This document shows positions 22,014-33,590 of a stretch of 64,000 nucleotides of DNA, piece after piece. Below the pieces are notes generated by a model. The model worked only from the letters and a program-made list of their open reading frames with translations. It made no database searches and was not told where the DNA came from. Origin of the DNA: Adenophora triphylla var. japonica (lineage: Eukaryota > Streptophyta > Magnoliopsida > Asterales > Campanulaceae); NCBI GenBank assembly GCA_022495995.1, contig JAFEMH010006935.1:44152-108151 (forward strand), read 5' to 3'. Position 1 is the first letter of the stretch; each line of letters begins with the position of its first letter. Made by a program: the position numbers and the translations under genes.

Positions 22014-23812
22014 CTAAAAGTCTCTGTGAGTACTGTCAAATGAATATCCATCGTCCTGTGCATCTTGCATGTCATCATCATGATGAGGCCATGATGTCTC
22101 TTCGTCTTTGTCTTGCTCTGTGTCTTCTTCTTTGTCTCTGATGTGCTGTAATTCTAGCTTGTCCGCCTCCCCAATGAAGGGAAGAAGCATGTCCCAATTT
22201 GTCTTTGCCCAGACCTGTGTATAGTGCCCTTCTGCCATTAACTTGTAGTGGAACCATGGGAAGTACCTCGGAAGTTATGGGGTCTTCTGTTGATCTGTAA
22301 TGAATTTGTTTTAAAAAGCTGTCCTGTCTTCATTTCTTTCATGTATCCAGAAAAGGCTAGAGAAGTCAATGTTGTCTTCAATCTTGACTGCCATCTCTAG
22401 CAATTCTTGATCATCAAGTTTGTTGCTAATGAAGATCCTTTTCCTAGCTAGTCTGTATGTGTATGCATCCATTTCTGGAAAGGAAGCAAAAATTTTGCAT
22501 CCTACCTCATGTGGATAAGACTGTAATGCAATGTTACCGGCCACCATTGTGAATTTCTCACCAAAGCTGTTTAAAATTTTTTCTGTAGTGGGGGTTAACC
22601 GAAACTTGATATAATCAATCATACCATAATGGTAAAACTGAGATATCAAATCTGGGGGCATATCTGTTTTAAATAGATCAATCTGTAATAGAAGAACACC
22701 TGTATCTTCTCCCCTACTATTGATCCTTTCTGTAATTTTTATTCCCTTGTAATTTATTTCTTTAAACACCATTTGAACAATTTTCTGTTGTAATTCATAC
22801 AAGATTTTGGGAAATCCTGCACAAATTCTGTCAGATATAATTTGATCTAATTCTTCAAATCTGTCTAAAGCTGGTTGAAGAGTCTGTCTCCATGGGAGAT
22901 CCAATACTCTAGCTTTAAAACTGTCAAAACTTCTATTGCTTTCTTTTTCAGTTTTTCCTGTCTCATGTAACTTTTTTATGTTTTCTTCTAAAACTGTTAT
23001 TTGCTGTTTTAGCATGTTATTTTCAATCTGTAACTGTTGGGTAATCTGTGGAGCCTTTCCTTTATTCATCACCTGTTTTTGAAGATTTGCAATCAAATCT
23101 TCCTGTGCTTTTATAATATGTTCTGGATTTTCTTGGATCACTGTAGAAAAAGATTTCACTTCTTCTGGTTCAATAAAGAACTGTTGTGTTCCAAAATGAT
23201 CCCTAGCACTGTGGATGACTTCATTAAAACTGTAGAAACCCTTATAAATTGGGTTCAAGCACTGTATGTGTTTTGCCACTGTTTCCCATTTATTGAAAAT
23301 TCCTACTTTTGTACCTCTGTAAATCACATAATGTGTGAATTTTTTCTGTATTGACTGTTCTGGAATTTTTTGTGTTTGTTCTATAAAATAATGTCCTAAA
23401 GCATTTAGGACCTGTACTTTGACTTTTGCCGCATTGGGCACTGTTTGGATATGCCAGAGATTGTCTAGCAAACACTGTTTTTTTCTGTTAAATTCATCCC
23501 ATAAATGGGTCTGAACTTTTTACTTTCTTCTGTGCAAATCTGTAAGGTATTTGGGCCGAAAGTAATTATTTTTATTCGGTCTTGGGCTTTTGGTATAAAG
23601 TTTTTATCAGCCCGAAACTTTGAAAAACTGGGCCCTGCTTTCTGTGAAAACCTTCTGTTCAGATCCATAACTGTTGGATCGTAGTTTATTGGAATTGTCA
23701 AGCTGTAGCAACTCTGTTCCTCTTTCACACTTTCTGTTTTCATCTTTGCTTTCGTGTACGAATCTGTCTTTTTCTGTTGAGGATATAATACTTTCTTTTT
23801 GCTTCTATCCAT
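22014..23812 (-). pseudogene. Viroplasmin / TAV-like ORF of the endogenous caulimovirid, broken
   Basis: Starts at ATG 23812 (MDRSKKK), overlapping the polyprotein stop in ATGGATAG. The frame ends at TAG 23467-23465, just after an A7 run (near 23480-23486), and the same protein continues in another frame from 23471, so an indel is likely. The second part has the viroplasmin/RNase H1-N-like domain (HYVIYRGTKVGIFNKWETV, near 23330-23260), a coiled coil (LQIENNMLKQQITVLEENIK, near 23030), and a long C-terminal region. In-frame TAA codons at 22313-22311 and near 22275 are followed by an open acidic tail to 22014. In caulimoviruses the TAV allows reinitiation on polycistronic RNA and forms inclusion bodies. 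About 600 codons in total, near the family size. Not functional as it stands. Confidence 0.8.
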
Positions 23813-26800
23813 CAGTTGTTCGAAATAACCTGTTAAGATTTCTAGACAAAATGTCAGCAATCATATTATTGTTTCCTTTTATATGTTCAAAATTAATAAG
23901 ATAACCACTACCCTGTATTATGTTTTGTAAGTTTATCCACCTTGTTCTATTTACCTTTCTACTTTGATCGTTTTTTATAAATTTAACTATTGCTTCGCAA
24001 TCTGTTCTTACTGTAAACTCTTTGTTTAGAAAGATCTTAAATTTTTCTAATGCATTAATTAATGCCTGTATTTCATAATCTAGGCTAGTCCAATTCTGTC
24101 CTGTTTTGTTAAAATTTCCACTAGCATAAGAGCATATTTTTTCAGTGTCTTTAGGAGTATATTTATTAGGTTTACTAAGAAGGACTGCTCCCCATCCTTC
24201 TTTACATCCATCTATTTCTATAATTATGTAGTCTGTTACTAAGGGTAATTCTAATGGTTTTATCTTTTTTACCCTGTCCTTTATTTCCTTTACCAATTTT
24301 ATGTCTTCTTTATTAAAATTTCTTTGACCATTTTTTGTAGTTTTACTGTAAAGTGGTCCTACTAATTTTGATAAATTTGGGATAAATTTTCTTGCATAGT
24401 TAACTAAACCTAAGAAGGCTTGTATCTGTTTTAAATTTTCAATTTTTTTCTGAAAAATCAATAATTTTTGTTGAGATGTGAGGTTGTAACTCTATTTTCC
24501 CGTTTCCTATCTCTAGTCCTAAAAAGGATATTTTTCTTTTAAATAATTCCATTTTTCTTTTTGATACAACTATCCCATGTATTTTTATTTCATTAAAAAC
24601 TTGTTTCAAATGTTCTTCATGTTCCTGTAAAGTTTCACTTGCTACTAAGATGTCATCTATATAAACCATTCAAAAATCGTATTTTAGGAATATACTGTCC
24701 ATAAATCTTTGAAATATTGAGGGTGCGTTTTTAAGTCCAAAACTTAAAACATTCCATTCAAATCGTCCCTCTGAACATGTAAATGCTGTCCATGGTTTAA
24801 ATTTTTCTTCTAATTTTAATTGATTATAACCTGATTTTAAATCAAATTTAGAGAATATCTTTTTCTTTTGTATTAAGTTTACTAAAGAATCTTTATTTGG
24901 TATGTTATATCCATCATCTTCTGTATTATCATTTAGTCTTTTATAATTATATACTATTCTAGCTTTTCCTATTTCACTATGGTTTCTAACTAGAAAAGCC
25001 GCTGATCTATGTGGGCTTTCTGATTTCCTAATTAATTTCTGTTTTATCATTTCTGGGATTTGTATTTTAAATTCCTCTTTATCCTAGCACTTTGTATTCA
25101 ATGTTAGCTGTTCTGATTGTAATGTCAGGATTTTTTATTTTAAATTTACACGTGTATGTAACCTTTGAATTTGTAATATCTTCTCCTATTAGTCCTATTT
25201 TTTCTAGATGTAAAATTATGGGATGATTTATACTTTTTGTTATATCTGTCCCTTTTTCTAATTCTTGTGTTAGCATATTTGTGAGGAGATTTAATGTTTC
25301 ATTTTCTATATGACATTTTTTATGTTGATTTGGTTTTAGAAATTCTAAGCTACCTAGTCCACCACGCTTCTGTGCGAACTCTGATGTTTGATTATATCGT
25401 AGGGTAGGTATGCTATAAATATGTTTACTAAGTGTAATGTAATCTTTTGTAATTGTTATAGCTCCTTGTAACCCTAATATGAAATTTAGGCCTAGTATAA
25501 AGTCTTTTGATTTTACATATTCCCGACTAATGTTAACCTGTGGTATGTCATATTTGAAGCTATAATTTCCTGAAAAGTCTAGAAACTGTATTCCTATAGG
25601 TTCAATGCAATGTGTGATTGTCATTAGCCTATCTTCTATTGTTCTGGTTACTAATTTATATGTTAATTCCTTTTTAAACTGTCTTGGAACCATATCATGT
25701 GATATTACACTTTTTGTAGCTCCTGTGTCTAATAGAGCAGTGAGATCTAAATACTCATTGTTATCTAGCCATAATCTGCATTGCAAATTTATCATGTTAG
25801 TTATATTTCTTGTTTGTATTAATGTATGTTCTGTTGACATATTTGTATAATCTAATTGTTCTTCTTCTGTTATTTTTTGTTTTCCCTTATATACTGTATT
25901 TTCTATTTGCAGTATCATTTTTTCCATATTTCTTATTTTCAGACTGTGTAATTCGATTGATACCTCTAATTTATCTAATTTTTCTGTAATTAATTCCATA
26001 TTTACTGTTTTAGCTGATACTTCTACTGTAGTCATTTCTTACTCGAATAATGTTTTTAAGCATAAATAGCAAATTTCTTTAAAGCATATGTTGCACTGTG
26101 GCCTTTTTTCTATACTCGGAAAATAACCACAATTAAAACATTTTATGTAATTATTTCCTCTTCTACTAATTCAATTATGTATACATTCCTCTTCTTTATT
26201 CATATAAGTGTATGTAATTTTTGTGATTTGGCTATTTTCATCACTACTGTAGATACTATATACTGACTCATTATCTGATTCCATATTGTCTAGAGGTTCT
26301 ATGTTGTATTCTCCTAATTGTTCTATTAAATTACTCCTTTCTGTGTTTTTGTTTTTATTTGGGCATTTGTTGGCTAAATGTTTTTCATCACCACAAATAA
26401 AACATTTACATCTTCTAGTTTGAGGTTTTCTTACATATTTATTCCCTGCATAAGGTTTATACTATTTTCTGTATGTTGTACTTTTTCTTATTTTCTTTTT
26501 GAATTTATTATATTGTCCATAAGCCTGTGGTGTGTAAATTCTTGTTTCTGCGTAATGCATAAGCACTCTTCTTTAATTGTTCTTGGAGGGTTACTTCTTT
26601 ACATTTGTCTTCTAATATGTTAAAGGTATATGTAATTCTGAGTCCAATTTCTAGGTTTTGTCTGTCACCAAACTCTTATTTCCATGAATTATGGATAGTT
26701 TTACCTAAGTCTCCAGGTAATTTAACAAAGTATTTATCACATAATTCATCATTCATAGCCTTTGTCTGTTTGTGATAATAACACGATAAAATCTAAGGTA

Positions 26801-28682
26801 AATTCATTTATGTATTTCATGTCTGCTATACTTAGTTGTTCTAAATTTCTAATAAATTTGTATCTTGTATAAGAGTAGTATTTTTTGCTGGGTCTACTCC
26901 TAGTATTAATGTTCTAATTTGACTGGTGAAGTTGTATGGGTTGTCTCCTATAGCCTTTAATCTGTTTATTTCATCCGGACTTTGGGCTTTTTTACTTTGC
27001 CATATTCATAAGGCTATTGGGCCTAATGTGGTCTCTAAATATGAAAACATGTCCATACTGTCTCTTTTATTTGTTTCCCACATTCGTACTACTGTTTGTT
27101 CCCATAGTAATATTTCATCACTCCATAACTGTGGCTTTTGTTTTTCTAATAACAACATATTACTACTGTATAAATTTCCTATAGGTAATCTAGCTCCTTG
27201 GCTAGTGTATTTTGATTCTCCTGTATATTGTCTAGACGGGGGAGTCCAATTTTCTCTTCCTATTACGTCTTCTGTAGCTGTTCCTGGTTCTGTCCATTCC
27301 GGTTTAGCTCTTTTTCTTGCATTTTCCATGTGTTGGTCCATAAATGCATTTTCTTGTTTGTAAAATTCGGCTATCATTATTTTTCCCTGTTGTATATCGC
27401 TTACCAAAGGTAAATTATAGATTTCTTGTAATTTATTATAACTTTCTTCATATGTTAATCCTAATTCTGTAATGCAGTCTAATATCATGTCATCCACTTC
27501 TTCTTGGATATTTAATTCAGTGAATTTTTTATTTATAATTTCTTCAAATGTTTTATTAGTCTCTTCCACTTTAAAACTTGTAGATGGTTCTTCTTCTAAA
27601 TAATCTATTATACTAAAGTCATTATCTTCTGTTTCAAATTGGTCAAATCCTATAGCTATTTCTTTATCTTCACTATCTGTATCATAGATTGGTTCTGTGT
27701 CATATTTTATATTCATAAAATTATATTTTGTTTCTGTTTCATTATCACTTTGGGTAGGGTCTTCTCTTTTAAAGTTTACGAACCTTAAGCTTTGCATTCC
27801 ATTTGCATTTTCATATATATGACTTTGTTTTGGTATTAATACTTTACTGTCTGGTTCTTGTAGGTCATCCAAAGACCATTCCAGTCCTGCTAATTCCTCG
27901 GGATTTATTTTAAGTGGTTCTATCATCTGTATTGATTTTGAGGCAATTGTATTAACAATTCCGTCTATGTTTACTTTATATTTCATTCCTGATCTGTTGC
28001 TAGCTTTTCCTAATGTTCCTACACTTATTACTATGTTATTACCTACATAATTATCATATCCTTTTGTTTTTAAGGCAATTTTAATGTTTTGTAAATCTTT
28101 TATGTCTTTTAGTATTCCTGGTGTACAGTAAAATAGAGTTGTATTTTGACTCAGGTCTATTTCCATTCCTGAGATAATGGCTTTTTTTAAATTTGTTTTC
28201 CATGATTTATCTAATAATAAGGCTAATAATTTTGTTCCTAAATTTTTTATTCCTAATCCTTTTATTCCAATTACCACTAATCCCACATGTGCGAAATGTT
28301 TTCCAGATTGTTTGATTTTTTGTATTGTTTCTGGTGAAAATAAATCTATTGTTACTGTTCCATCAACCACCCTAAGTCTTTCTTCTCTACTACTTCGTAT
28401 TAAAACTGTATTAATGTTTAACATTCCTGTTTGATATAATGTTATTGGATTTAAAATATCCAACTGATGCTGGTTATATAAATCTAGGTTTCTGTTTACA
28501 TCTATTTCTTCTTCTTCTAACTGTACTATTTGTTGGTTACTGTTAGATCCTGATCCTCTTCTTAGTATCCTGTTTATAAAGTTATGTGTTGTAATAATAT
28601 CTTGTAAATTACTTGTTGTATTTCTAGATTCCTGTATTTTCCTACTTCTTCCTAAAAAACTTCTATTTTATTGATCACTCAT
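23805..28682 (-). pseudogene. Caulimovirid polyprotein (movement, coat, protease, RT, RNase H), broken
   Basis: Starts at ATG 28682 in ATGA with the upstream ORF; an in-frame TAA follows at once (28670-28668). Movement protein of the 30K superfamily: about 28400-27850 (HVGLVVIGIKGLGIKNLGTK). An acidic linker and the coat region follow; the long frame ends at 27006 and the coat part 27005-26036 is split among frames, with a zinc knuckle CFICGDEKHLANKC (near 26410-26360). Protease: LLDTGATKSVIS (DTG at 25729-25721). [16 protein letters not shown], then a TGA (24672-24670) directly before MVYIDDILVAS. RNase [31 protein letters not shown]. Other breaks lie at 25081-25079 and 24461-24439. Ends at TAG 23807-23805. 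Confidence 0.92.
26040..26150 (-). other. Second Cys-rich motif between coat and protease
   Basis: In one frame of the minus strand a segment of the form CFNCGYFP...CNICFKEICYLC gives three CxxC pairs within about 30 residues, just before the protease segment that starts MTTVEV at 26035. It is separate from the CCHC knuckle 250 bp upstream. A terminating codon follows it before 26035. Confidence 0.55.
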
Positions 28683-29360
28683 TTTCTCGGTACCCAATGT
28701 TTATAAGGTATAGGTTTTCTTTTAATTTTGACTTCTTCTCCTAAGCTTAATTTATTTATTCCACTAATTATTTTATCTAGGTCGTTATCTATTGTGTTAG
28801 TACTAGGCTGTGGCTTTTCACTAATAGATAGGAGTTTATTTAATTTTTCGATTATCTGTAATAATAGACTTATAATAAAATTAAAGAGAATATGATAGGT
28901 CTTATCAGCTTTACTTGTTCCTGTATAAGTTGTAAATCCAATTACTTCCTCTGTATTTCCTTCTACTTTATGTTTTCTAGCTTCACTTAAAGCCTGTAAA
29001 TATTCTCTAGAATTTTCCAGTTCTAACTTTCAACTATACTCTTAACTTAACTGTGGTTATAACTTGTTCTAAATTGACTACCTGTTTTTCTACTTTCTGT
29101 ATAAGGTCTTTAGCTTCTAAAATTTGTCTAGGCTTTAAATTTTCTAGTAAATAATTAACCTGTTGAAAGTCCTGTTTAGTAGGTAGATGTCTACGTATTT
29201 CTCTTAATTCTATTATAACTTGATTATTTTGTTGTTTAATATAATCTAGGTTGTTTACTATTTTGCCTAATATTTTTTGACTTTCAGTATTTTGATTGCA
29301 AATTTCAACGAGAGTAAATGATGATGACTTTGAGATATCAATTATAATTAAGGAGGAAAT
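28679..29360 (-). pseudogene. Upstream coiled-coil ORF of the endogenous caulimovirid
   Basis: After a TAG (29363-29361) the frame is open with no ATG in its first 100 codons; it begins with ATT codons and reads SSSFTLVEICNQNTESQKIL. It is rich in Leu/Ile/Gln/Glu with coiled-coil character (IIELREIRRHLPTKQDFQQ, QKVEKQVVNLEQV) and breaks at TAG 29036-29034. It resumes in another frame (ELENSREYLQALSEARKHK) to KHWVPRK and ends in TGA overlapping the polyprotein ATG (ATGA, 28682-28679). Small upstream proteins with coiled coils and ATGA coupling are known in badna- and tungroviruses. I cannot match this one to a named family. Function unknown. Confidence 0.6.
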
Positions 29361-29623
29361 CTAACCCTTAGTCTTTTTCTTAAATCCTTTAATCCTTCAT
29401 TAAATAGTCATAAAGCCCTTATAATTAAAGCATAATAAAAAAAATAATAAAACAATATTAACATGCGTGAAACCAAAAATTTTCATCATATCATCCTAAT
29501 ATGGATATAAAAGAATGATCAATCCCTTATCTTCACCTACACGGGTTCTTGATATATTGTGGACTTACATCACCATGCCACCGATCAAGCCTGTTGTAGT
29601 CTTTTAGACTTAGGATCTCTCAT
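29361..29623 (-). other. Viral leader between primer site and first ORF
   Basis: About 260 bases, AT-rich, no ORF. Short for a caulimovirid leader. Confidence 0.5.
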
Positions 29624-29635
29624 GCTCTGATACCA
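29624..29635 (-). promoter_or_regulatory. Caulimovirid primer-binding site (tRNA-iMet)
   Basis: The minus strand reads TGGTATCAGAGC, the consensus caulimovirid site complementary to the 3' end of initiator tRNA-Met, where minus-strand DNA synthesis begins and where genome numbering conventionally starts. It directly follows the inner end of terminal repeat copy A'. Confidence 0.93.
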
Positions 29636-29686
29636 TAAAAGGGGAGTATGGCGAATATTTCGGGTTTCCGTTAAACCACTACTAAT
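29635..29686 (-). repeat. Viral direct terminal repeat, copy A' (first part)
   Basis: First 52 bases of the copy; the remaining 219 lie at 41178-41396, beyond the Athila insertion. Confidence 0.92.
29682..29686. other. Target-site duplication of the Athila element, left
   Basis: CTAAT, repeated at 41173-41177 directly after the right LTR. The uninterrupted site is present once in terminal repeat copy A (ACTACTAATTTAAAC near 21240). Confidence 0.95.
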
Positions 29687-30966
29687 TGATACATCTTTAT
29701 TTGTACATATTTTAATGTCATATTTCCTCTCATTTAAGATTATGCAATTCATGTATTTGACTAATTTTCGTTATATTTTGGATGTAGGGGATGAAATGTC
29801 GGATATGAGCAAAAAGGAGGCTAAAAATGGAATTTTTGGTGCAAAGTATTTACCAATGTTTTTGGAACTGAAATCATTGAATATAGAAGGCCATGAAGCA
29901 CAAAAGGAGTCAGCCATTCATTTGTTCCTTTTAATGAAGTAATCAGTTATGGAATGGAAAAAGACCATGGAAGAGATCAGTCCTACAAAAAGGACGTTAC
30001 TTTCTCCTCTTCAATTTTAGAGAAAAAAAATAGAAGAAAAATCCTTCCAGCAGCAGCTCCTATTTCATCTGTTCCCACAATAAAAAAACATTTTCTCTCT
30101 GTAAATTTTAGTTTCTTCCAGCAAGTTCATGTCTCTTAGCAATTGGCAAGAACAACAATTATGAAGATTATGAAGCAAACCATGTGTAGCTAAGTCTTTC
30201 TTTCCAATTCAAGGGATTTTATATTAAGTTATGTTTTTGTGAGGCTTGGGTTTATTAAATCTTGCTATTGTTCAAGTATTTGTGATTTCATTTCATATTT
30301 TATGGTAATTGTGAATTAGATGAATTGACAACTTATCTATTTTGCAACCTCCTAAAGCTAATTTAGAGCAATAGGCTAAGATTGTTGTGCTATCATAATA
30401 GTCTTAGTCTAAATGAAATTACATTCTTGATTAGAGTAATAGTAGCTATCTCTATTGCTTTGATCTTGTTCGGCTATTTCCATGGAACTTAATGCTATTG
30501 TTGTTAATATGGATCCCTAGTGTGCCCAATTAAATAATGATAAGATTAATCGAATGCTAGGTTCGGTCAATACTTTAGGGAATCCCAACTTGTCTTGGCT
30601 ATCCGGATGAGTTTATAGTCGAGTACTTGAAGAGCAAGATTATCTTGTGAAGCCCATGATCAAAGACATAATTGAATCATCCCCTTGAATTGGAAATTCT
30701 TCTCATATTGTTATTTCTCTAGTTCTTAGTTTGACCTTATTTGTGAAAACTCCGTCTCACTTTGTTTTACTTTTATTTCTAGTTAATTTAGTTGTTAAAA
30801 TTAGTACTTAGATAAATCAATTCAACAAAACCCCTTTTTCTGTTTCTCGTTACGTTTCGTTATCTCAAAAGAAGGATTTCCCGTCCCCGTGGATACGAAC
30901 TCTACTTGCTTCTATACTTGGTTTGAGAGTAGGAGAATTTTAATTTGGGCGTTTAACGACACACCA
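29687..30966 (+). repeat. Athila 5' LTR
   Basis: Begins TGATACATC, ends GACACACCA. Nearly identical to 39894-41172. The two short ORFs within it (from 29715 and 29954) occur in both LTRs and have no recognisable product. Confidence 0.96.
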
Positions 30967-30971
30967 AATTT

Positions 30972-30989
30972 TGGCGCCGTTGCCGGGGA
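30972..30989 (+). promoter_or_regulatory. Primer-binding site (tRNA-Asp type)
   Basis: TGGCGCCGTTGCCGGGGA, five bases after the 5' LTR. This site is characteristic of Athila-like elements. Confidence 0.9.
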
Positions 30990-31134
30990 CGGTGTGATTT
31001 CTTTTGATTAATAAAAGTCCAGCAGATTACAATTTTGCTTTAAGCGTGATCACGCTCAAACTGAAACTGTCTTCTGCAGAAGAAAAAATTAATAAAGAGT
31101 TTTTTGTTTGCTTTTATTATTTTGTTTCTGGTGT

Positions 31135-32922
31135 ATGCCTCGTTCTTCTCGTACAGGTGAACTTGTGTATGATCCGGAAGTAGAGAAAACAGCAAAGAGA
31201 TTGAGAAAGGAAGCAAAGTTACGAAAAGAACGAACTTCTACATCATCTCCTGGTTTGAACGTAGCATTGGATCTTTCGAGTTCAGATAGCGATACAGATA
31301 CGGAAATTGTTTTTGAAGAGAAAGTGGAAGAGGAAACACAAATGGCGGCACCAACCCTTAGAGAGTTGGCTAATCCGGTTGTCAATCAACATCCTTTGTG
31401 CATACAGACTCCGGAAACAGATGCACCCTTTGAATTGAAATCTGGGCTTATTCATCTTTTGCCCACATTTCGAGGATTGGCAGGTGAAGATCCACACAAG
31501 CATCTCAAGGAGTTTCATGTGGTGTGTTCAACGATGAAACCACAGACTGTTACTGAAGAGCAGATTTCTCTAAGGGCATTCCCCTTTTCTCTAGCCGACA
31601 AGGCTAAAGATTGGCTCTACTACCTTCCGTCAGGGTCAATTACTACATGGACAGAGATGAAGAAGCAATTCTTGGAGAAGTTCTTTCCGGCTTCACGAGC
31701 AGCGAACATAAGGAAAGACATTTGTGGGATAAGGCAACTGCATGGAGAAACATTGCATGAGTATTGGGAGAGGTTCAAACAATTGTGTTCAAGTTGTCCT
31801 CAACATCAGATTCCGGAGCAATTACTCGTTCAATATTTTTATGAAGGTCTCACAACCTTCGATAGAAATATGATAGATGCTGCTAGTGGTGGGGCTTTGG
31901 TTAGTAAAACTCCTGCGGAAGCCCGTAACTTGATTGCAAACATGGCAGCGAATGCTCAACAATTTGGAACCCGGAATGATGGTGTTGTGAAATCAGCGAG
32001 TGAGGTGAACACAAGTGCAATTGATCATAGACTTGATGCCTTAACTTCGCTTGTGGAAAAACTGGTTGTGGGTAAGGTATCTCAAGCTCAAGTTTGTGGA
32101 ATATGCTCAGCGATAGGCCATGCAACAGACAGTTGTCCATCTTTGCAAGATGATCCTCAACAAGTGAATGCTATAGGAGGATTTCCGGGCCAGCCTCAGC
32201 GAAAGTATGATCCCTATTCTAATAGCTACAATCCGGGATGGAAAGACCACCCAAACTTCAGCTATAGAAACCAAGGAGCACCTCAAGGATACCAACAGCA
32301 GAATTTTCAAAAGCTAAACATCCCCGCTCAAACATCAAATTCGGGAATGTCATTGGAAGATATTGTGAAGGCATTGGCAACCAACACACAACAATTTCAG
32401 CAAGAAACAAGGGCTGGAATGCAGAATTTGGGCATTCAAATTAGTCAACTAGCCACCACGGTTGGGAGATTAGAAGCTCAAAACTCGGGAAAGTTGCCTT
32501 CACAACCGGAAGTGAATCCAAGAGAGAATGCAAGTGTGATTACTTTGAGAAGTGGAAAAGAAATTCCATCTGGGACTGATTCAGTAGAAAAGAAAGTTGT
32601 ACAAGAAAATGAGGAAGTGGAAAAAGAAACGGAGATTCAAGAAGAGGAACCGCAAGGCACGGAGAAGGTCAATTCTAAACCAACCTTTTCTAGTACTAAT
32701 GTAGTTGCTCCTCCCTTTCCAAGCAGGTTAGCGAATTCTAAAAAGGTGGACCACGACAAAGAAATTCTTGACACATTCAGGAAGGTTGAAATCAATATTC
32801 CACTTTTGGATGCCATCAAACAAATTCCGAAATATGCAAAATTTTTGAAAGAGATGTGCACCAATAAGAGGAAGTTGAAGTGTGATGAAAAAGTAAGTGT
32901 GGGGAGAATGTCTCCGCCGTGA
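31135..32922 (+). CDS. Athila gag polyprotein
   Basis: ATG at 31135 (MPRSSRTGELVYDPEVE) gives 595 residues; an upstream start at 31108 would be non-ATG. N-terminus basic, then an acidic Ser/Asp stretch. The capsid domain (about residues 105-290) matches Retrotrans_gag (GLAGEDPHKHLKEFHVVC, DKAKDWLYYLPSGSI, FFPASRAANIRKDICGIRQL). A zinc knuckle CGICSAIGHATDSC (CxxCx4Hx4C) follows near residue 325. The C-terminal part is Gln/Asn-rich, then Glu-rich. The frame stops at 32922; homology continues at once in another frame (from about 32900), so a 1-base indel in 32897-32922 separates gag from protease. Packages the element's RNA into particles. Confidence 0.9.
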   Translation: MPRSSRTGELVYDPEVEKTAKRLRKEAKLRKERTSTSSPGLNVALDLSSSDSDTDTEIVFEEKVEEETQMAAPTLRELANPVVNQHPLCIQTPETDAPFELKSGLIHLLPTFRGLAGEDPHKHLKEFHVVCSTMKPQTVTEEQISLRAFPFSLADKAKDWLYYLPSGSITTWTEMKKQFLEKFFPASRAANIRKDICGIRQLHGETLHEYWERFKQLCSSCPQHQIPEQLLVQYFYEGLTTFDRNMIDAASGGALVSKTPAEARNLIANMAANAQQFGTRNDGVVKSASEVNTSAIDHRLDALTSLVEKLVVGKVSQAQVCGICSAIGHATDSCPSLQDDPQQVNAIGGFPGQPQRKYDPYSNSYNPGWKDHPNFSYRNQGAPQGYQQQNFQKLNIPAQTSNSGMSLEDIVKALATNTQQFQQETRAGMQNLGIQISQLATTVGRLEAQNSGKLPSQPEVNPRENASVITLRSGKEIPSGTDSVEKKVVQENEEVEKETEIQEEEPQGTEKVNSKPTFSSTNVVAPPFPSRLANSKKVDHDKEILDTFRKVEINIPLLDAIKQIPKYAKFLKEMCTNKRKLKCDEKVSVGRMSPP

Positions 32923-33538
32923 TAAAAGGGATTTGCCAAACAAATGCAAGGACCCAGGTATGTTCACTATGCCTTGTGTGATTGGAAGCATGAAAATAGA
33001 ACGTGCCATGCTAGATCTAGGTGCATCTATAAATGTCATGCCATATTCCATATATTGTGCTTTGAATTTGGGGCCTTTGAAAGAAACTAGAGTTGTTATC
33101 CAATTAGCGGATCGCTCTAATGCTTACCCGAAGGGGTTGTGGAAAGATGTTCTTGTGCAAGTTGATGAATTAATCTTTCCGGCTGATTTTTACATTCTTA
33201 AAATGGAAGAGGATTCAATGACTCGACTCGCGCCAATTTTATTGGGGCGGCCTTTTATGAAAACAGCCCGAACAAAAATTGATGTAGATGAGGGAACACT
33301 TTCGGTTGAGTTTGATGGAGAGATTGTCAAGTTTAACATTTTTGATGCTATGAAGTACCCTAGTGAAAATCATTACATGTACGTTCTATTGATATTATTG
33401 ATTCAATTGTTCAAGAAGGTTTTGATGAATCTTTTGGATGTGAGAGCTTTGATATGCGGGGACAACTTAGCGATTGAAGAGGAATTAGCGGAAGCTCATG
33501 AATTCTCGGAATCATTAATGGAATTAAATTCGGGGTAA
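32923..33538 (+). pseudogene. Athila aspartic protease region
   Basis: Reads CKDPGMFTMPCVIGSMKIE, then AMLDLGASINVMPYSIY. In Athila elements the active-site triplet is often DLG as here, where other Gypsy elements have DTG. PILLGRPFMKTARTKIDVDE follows, the conserved C-terminal part. The region is joined to gag only through a frame change, and ends at a stop at 33538 after a segment that has lost similarity. Confidence 0.8.
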
Positions 33539-33590
33539 ATGAATTCGGTAATGATATTCCTTTGTTCCGTCAAAAGATATTACCATCGTT

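Larger units (their letters stand above)
21198..29686 (-). mobile_element. Endogenous caulimovirid (pararetrovirus), main part
   Basis: A degraded, near full-length pararetrovirus insert read on the minus strand. Order: tRNA-Met primer site (29635-29624), upstream ORF, polyprotein with movement, coat, protease, RT and RNase H domains, viroplasmin-domain ORF, promoter TATA (21699-21692). The same 271 bp occurs at both ends (21198-21468, and 29635-29686 plus 41178-41396). The distance between repeat starts, 8437 bp, fits one circular caulimovirid genome. The left junction is in a (TA)n tract, a known preference for endogenous caulimovirids. Stops and frameshifts break every ORF. The genus was not resolved; movement-protein-first polyprotein plus a TAV-like ORF recalls petu-, florendo- or solendo-like groups. 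Confidence 0.9.

Noticed and set aside
23037..28434. Plus-strand ORFs rich in Phe/Cys/Ser/Leu across the caulimovirid
   Set aside because: Reverse complement of Lys/Glu/Asn-rich viral frames; no domain.
30240..30960. Possible gene inside the Athila 5' LTR
   Set aside because: The same DNA is repeated at 40445-41166 as the 3' LTR, and no long frame exists.
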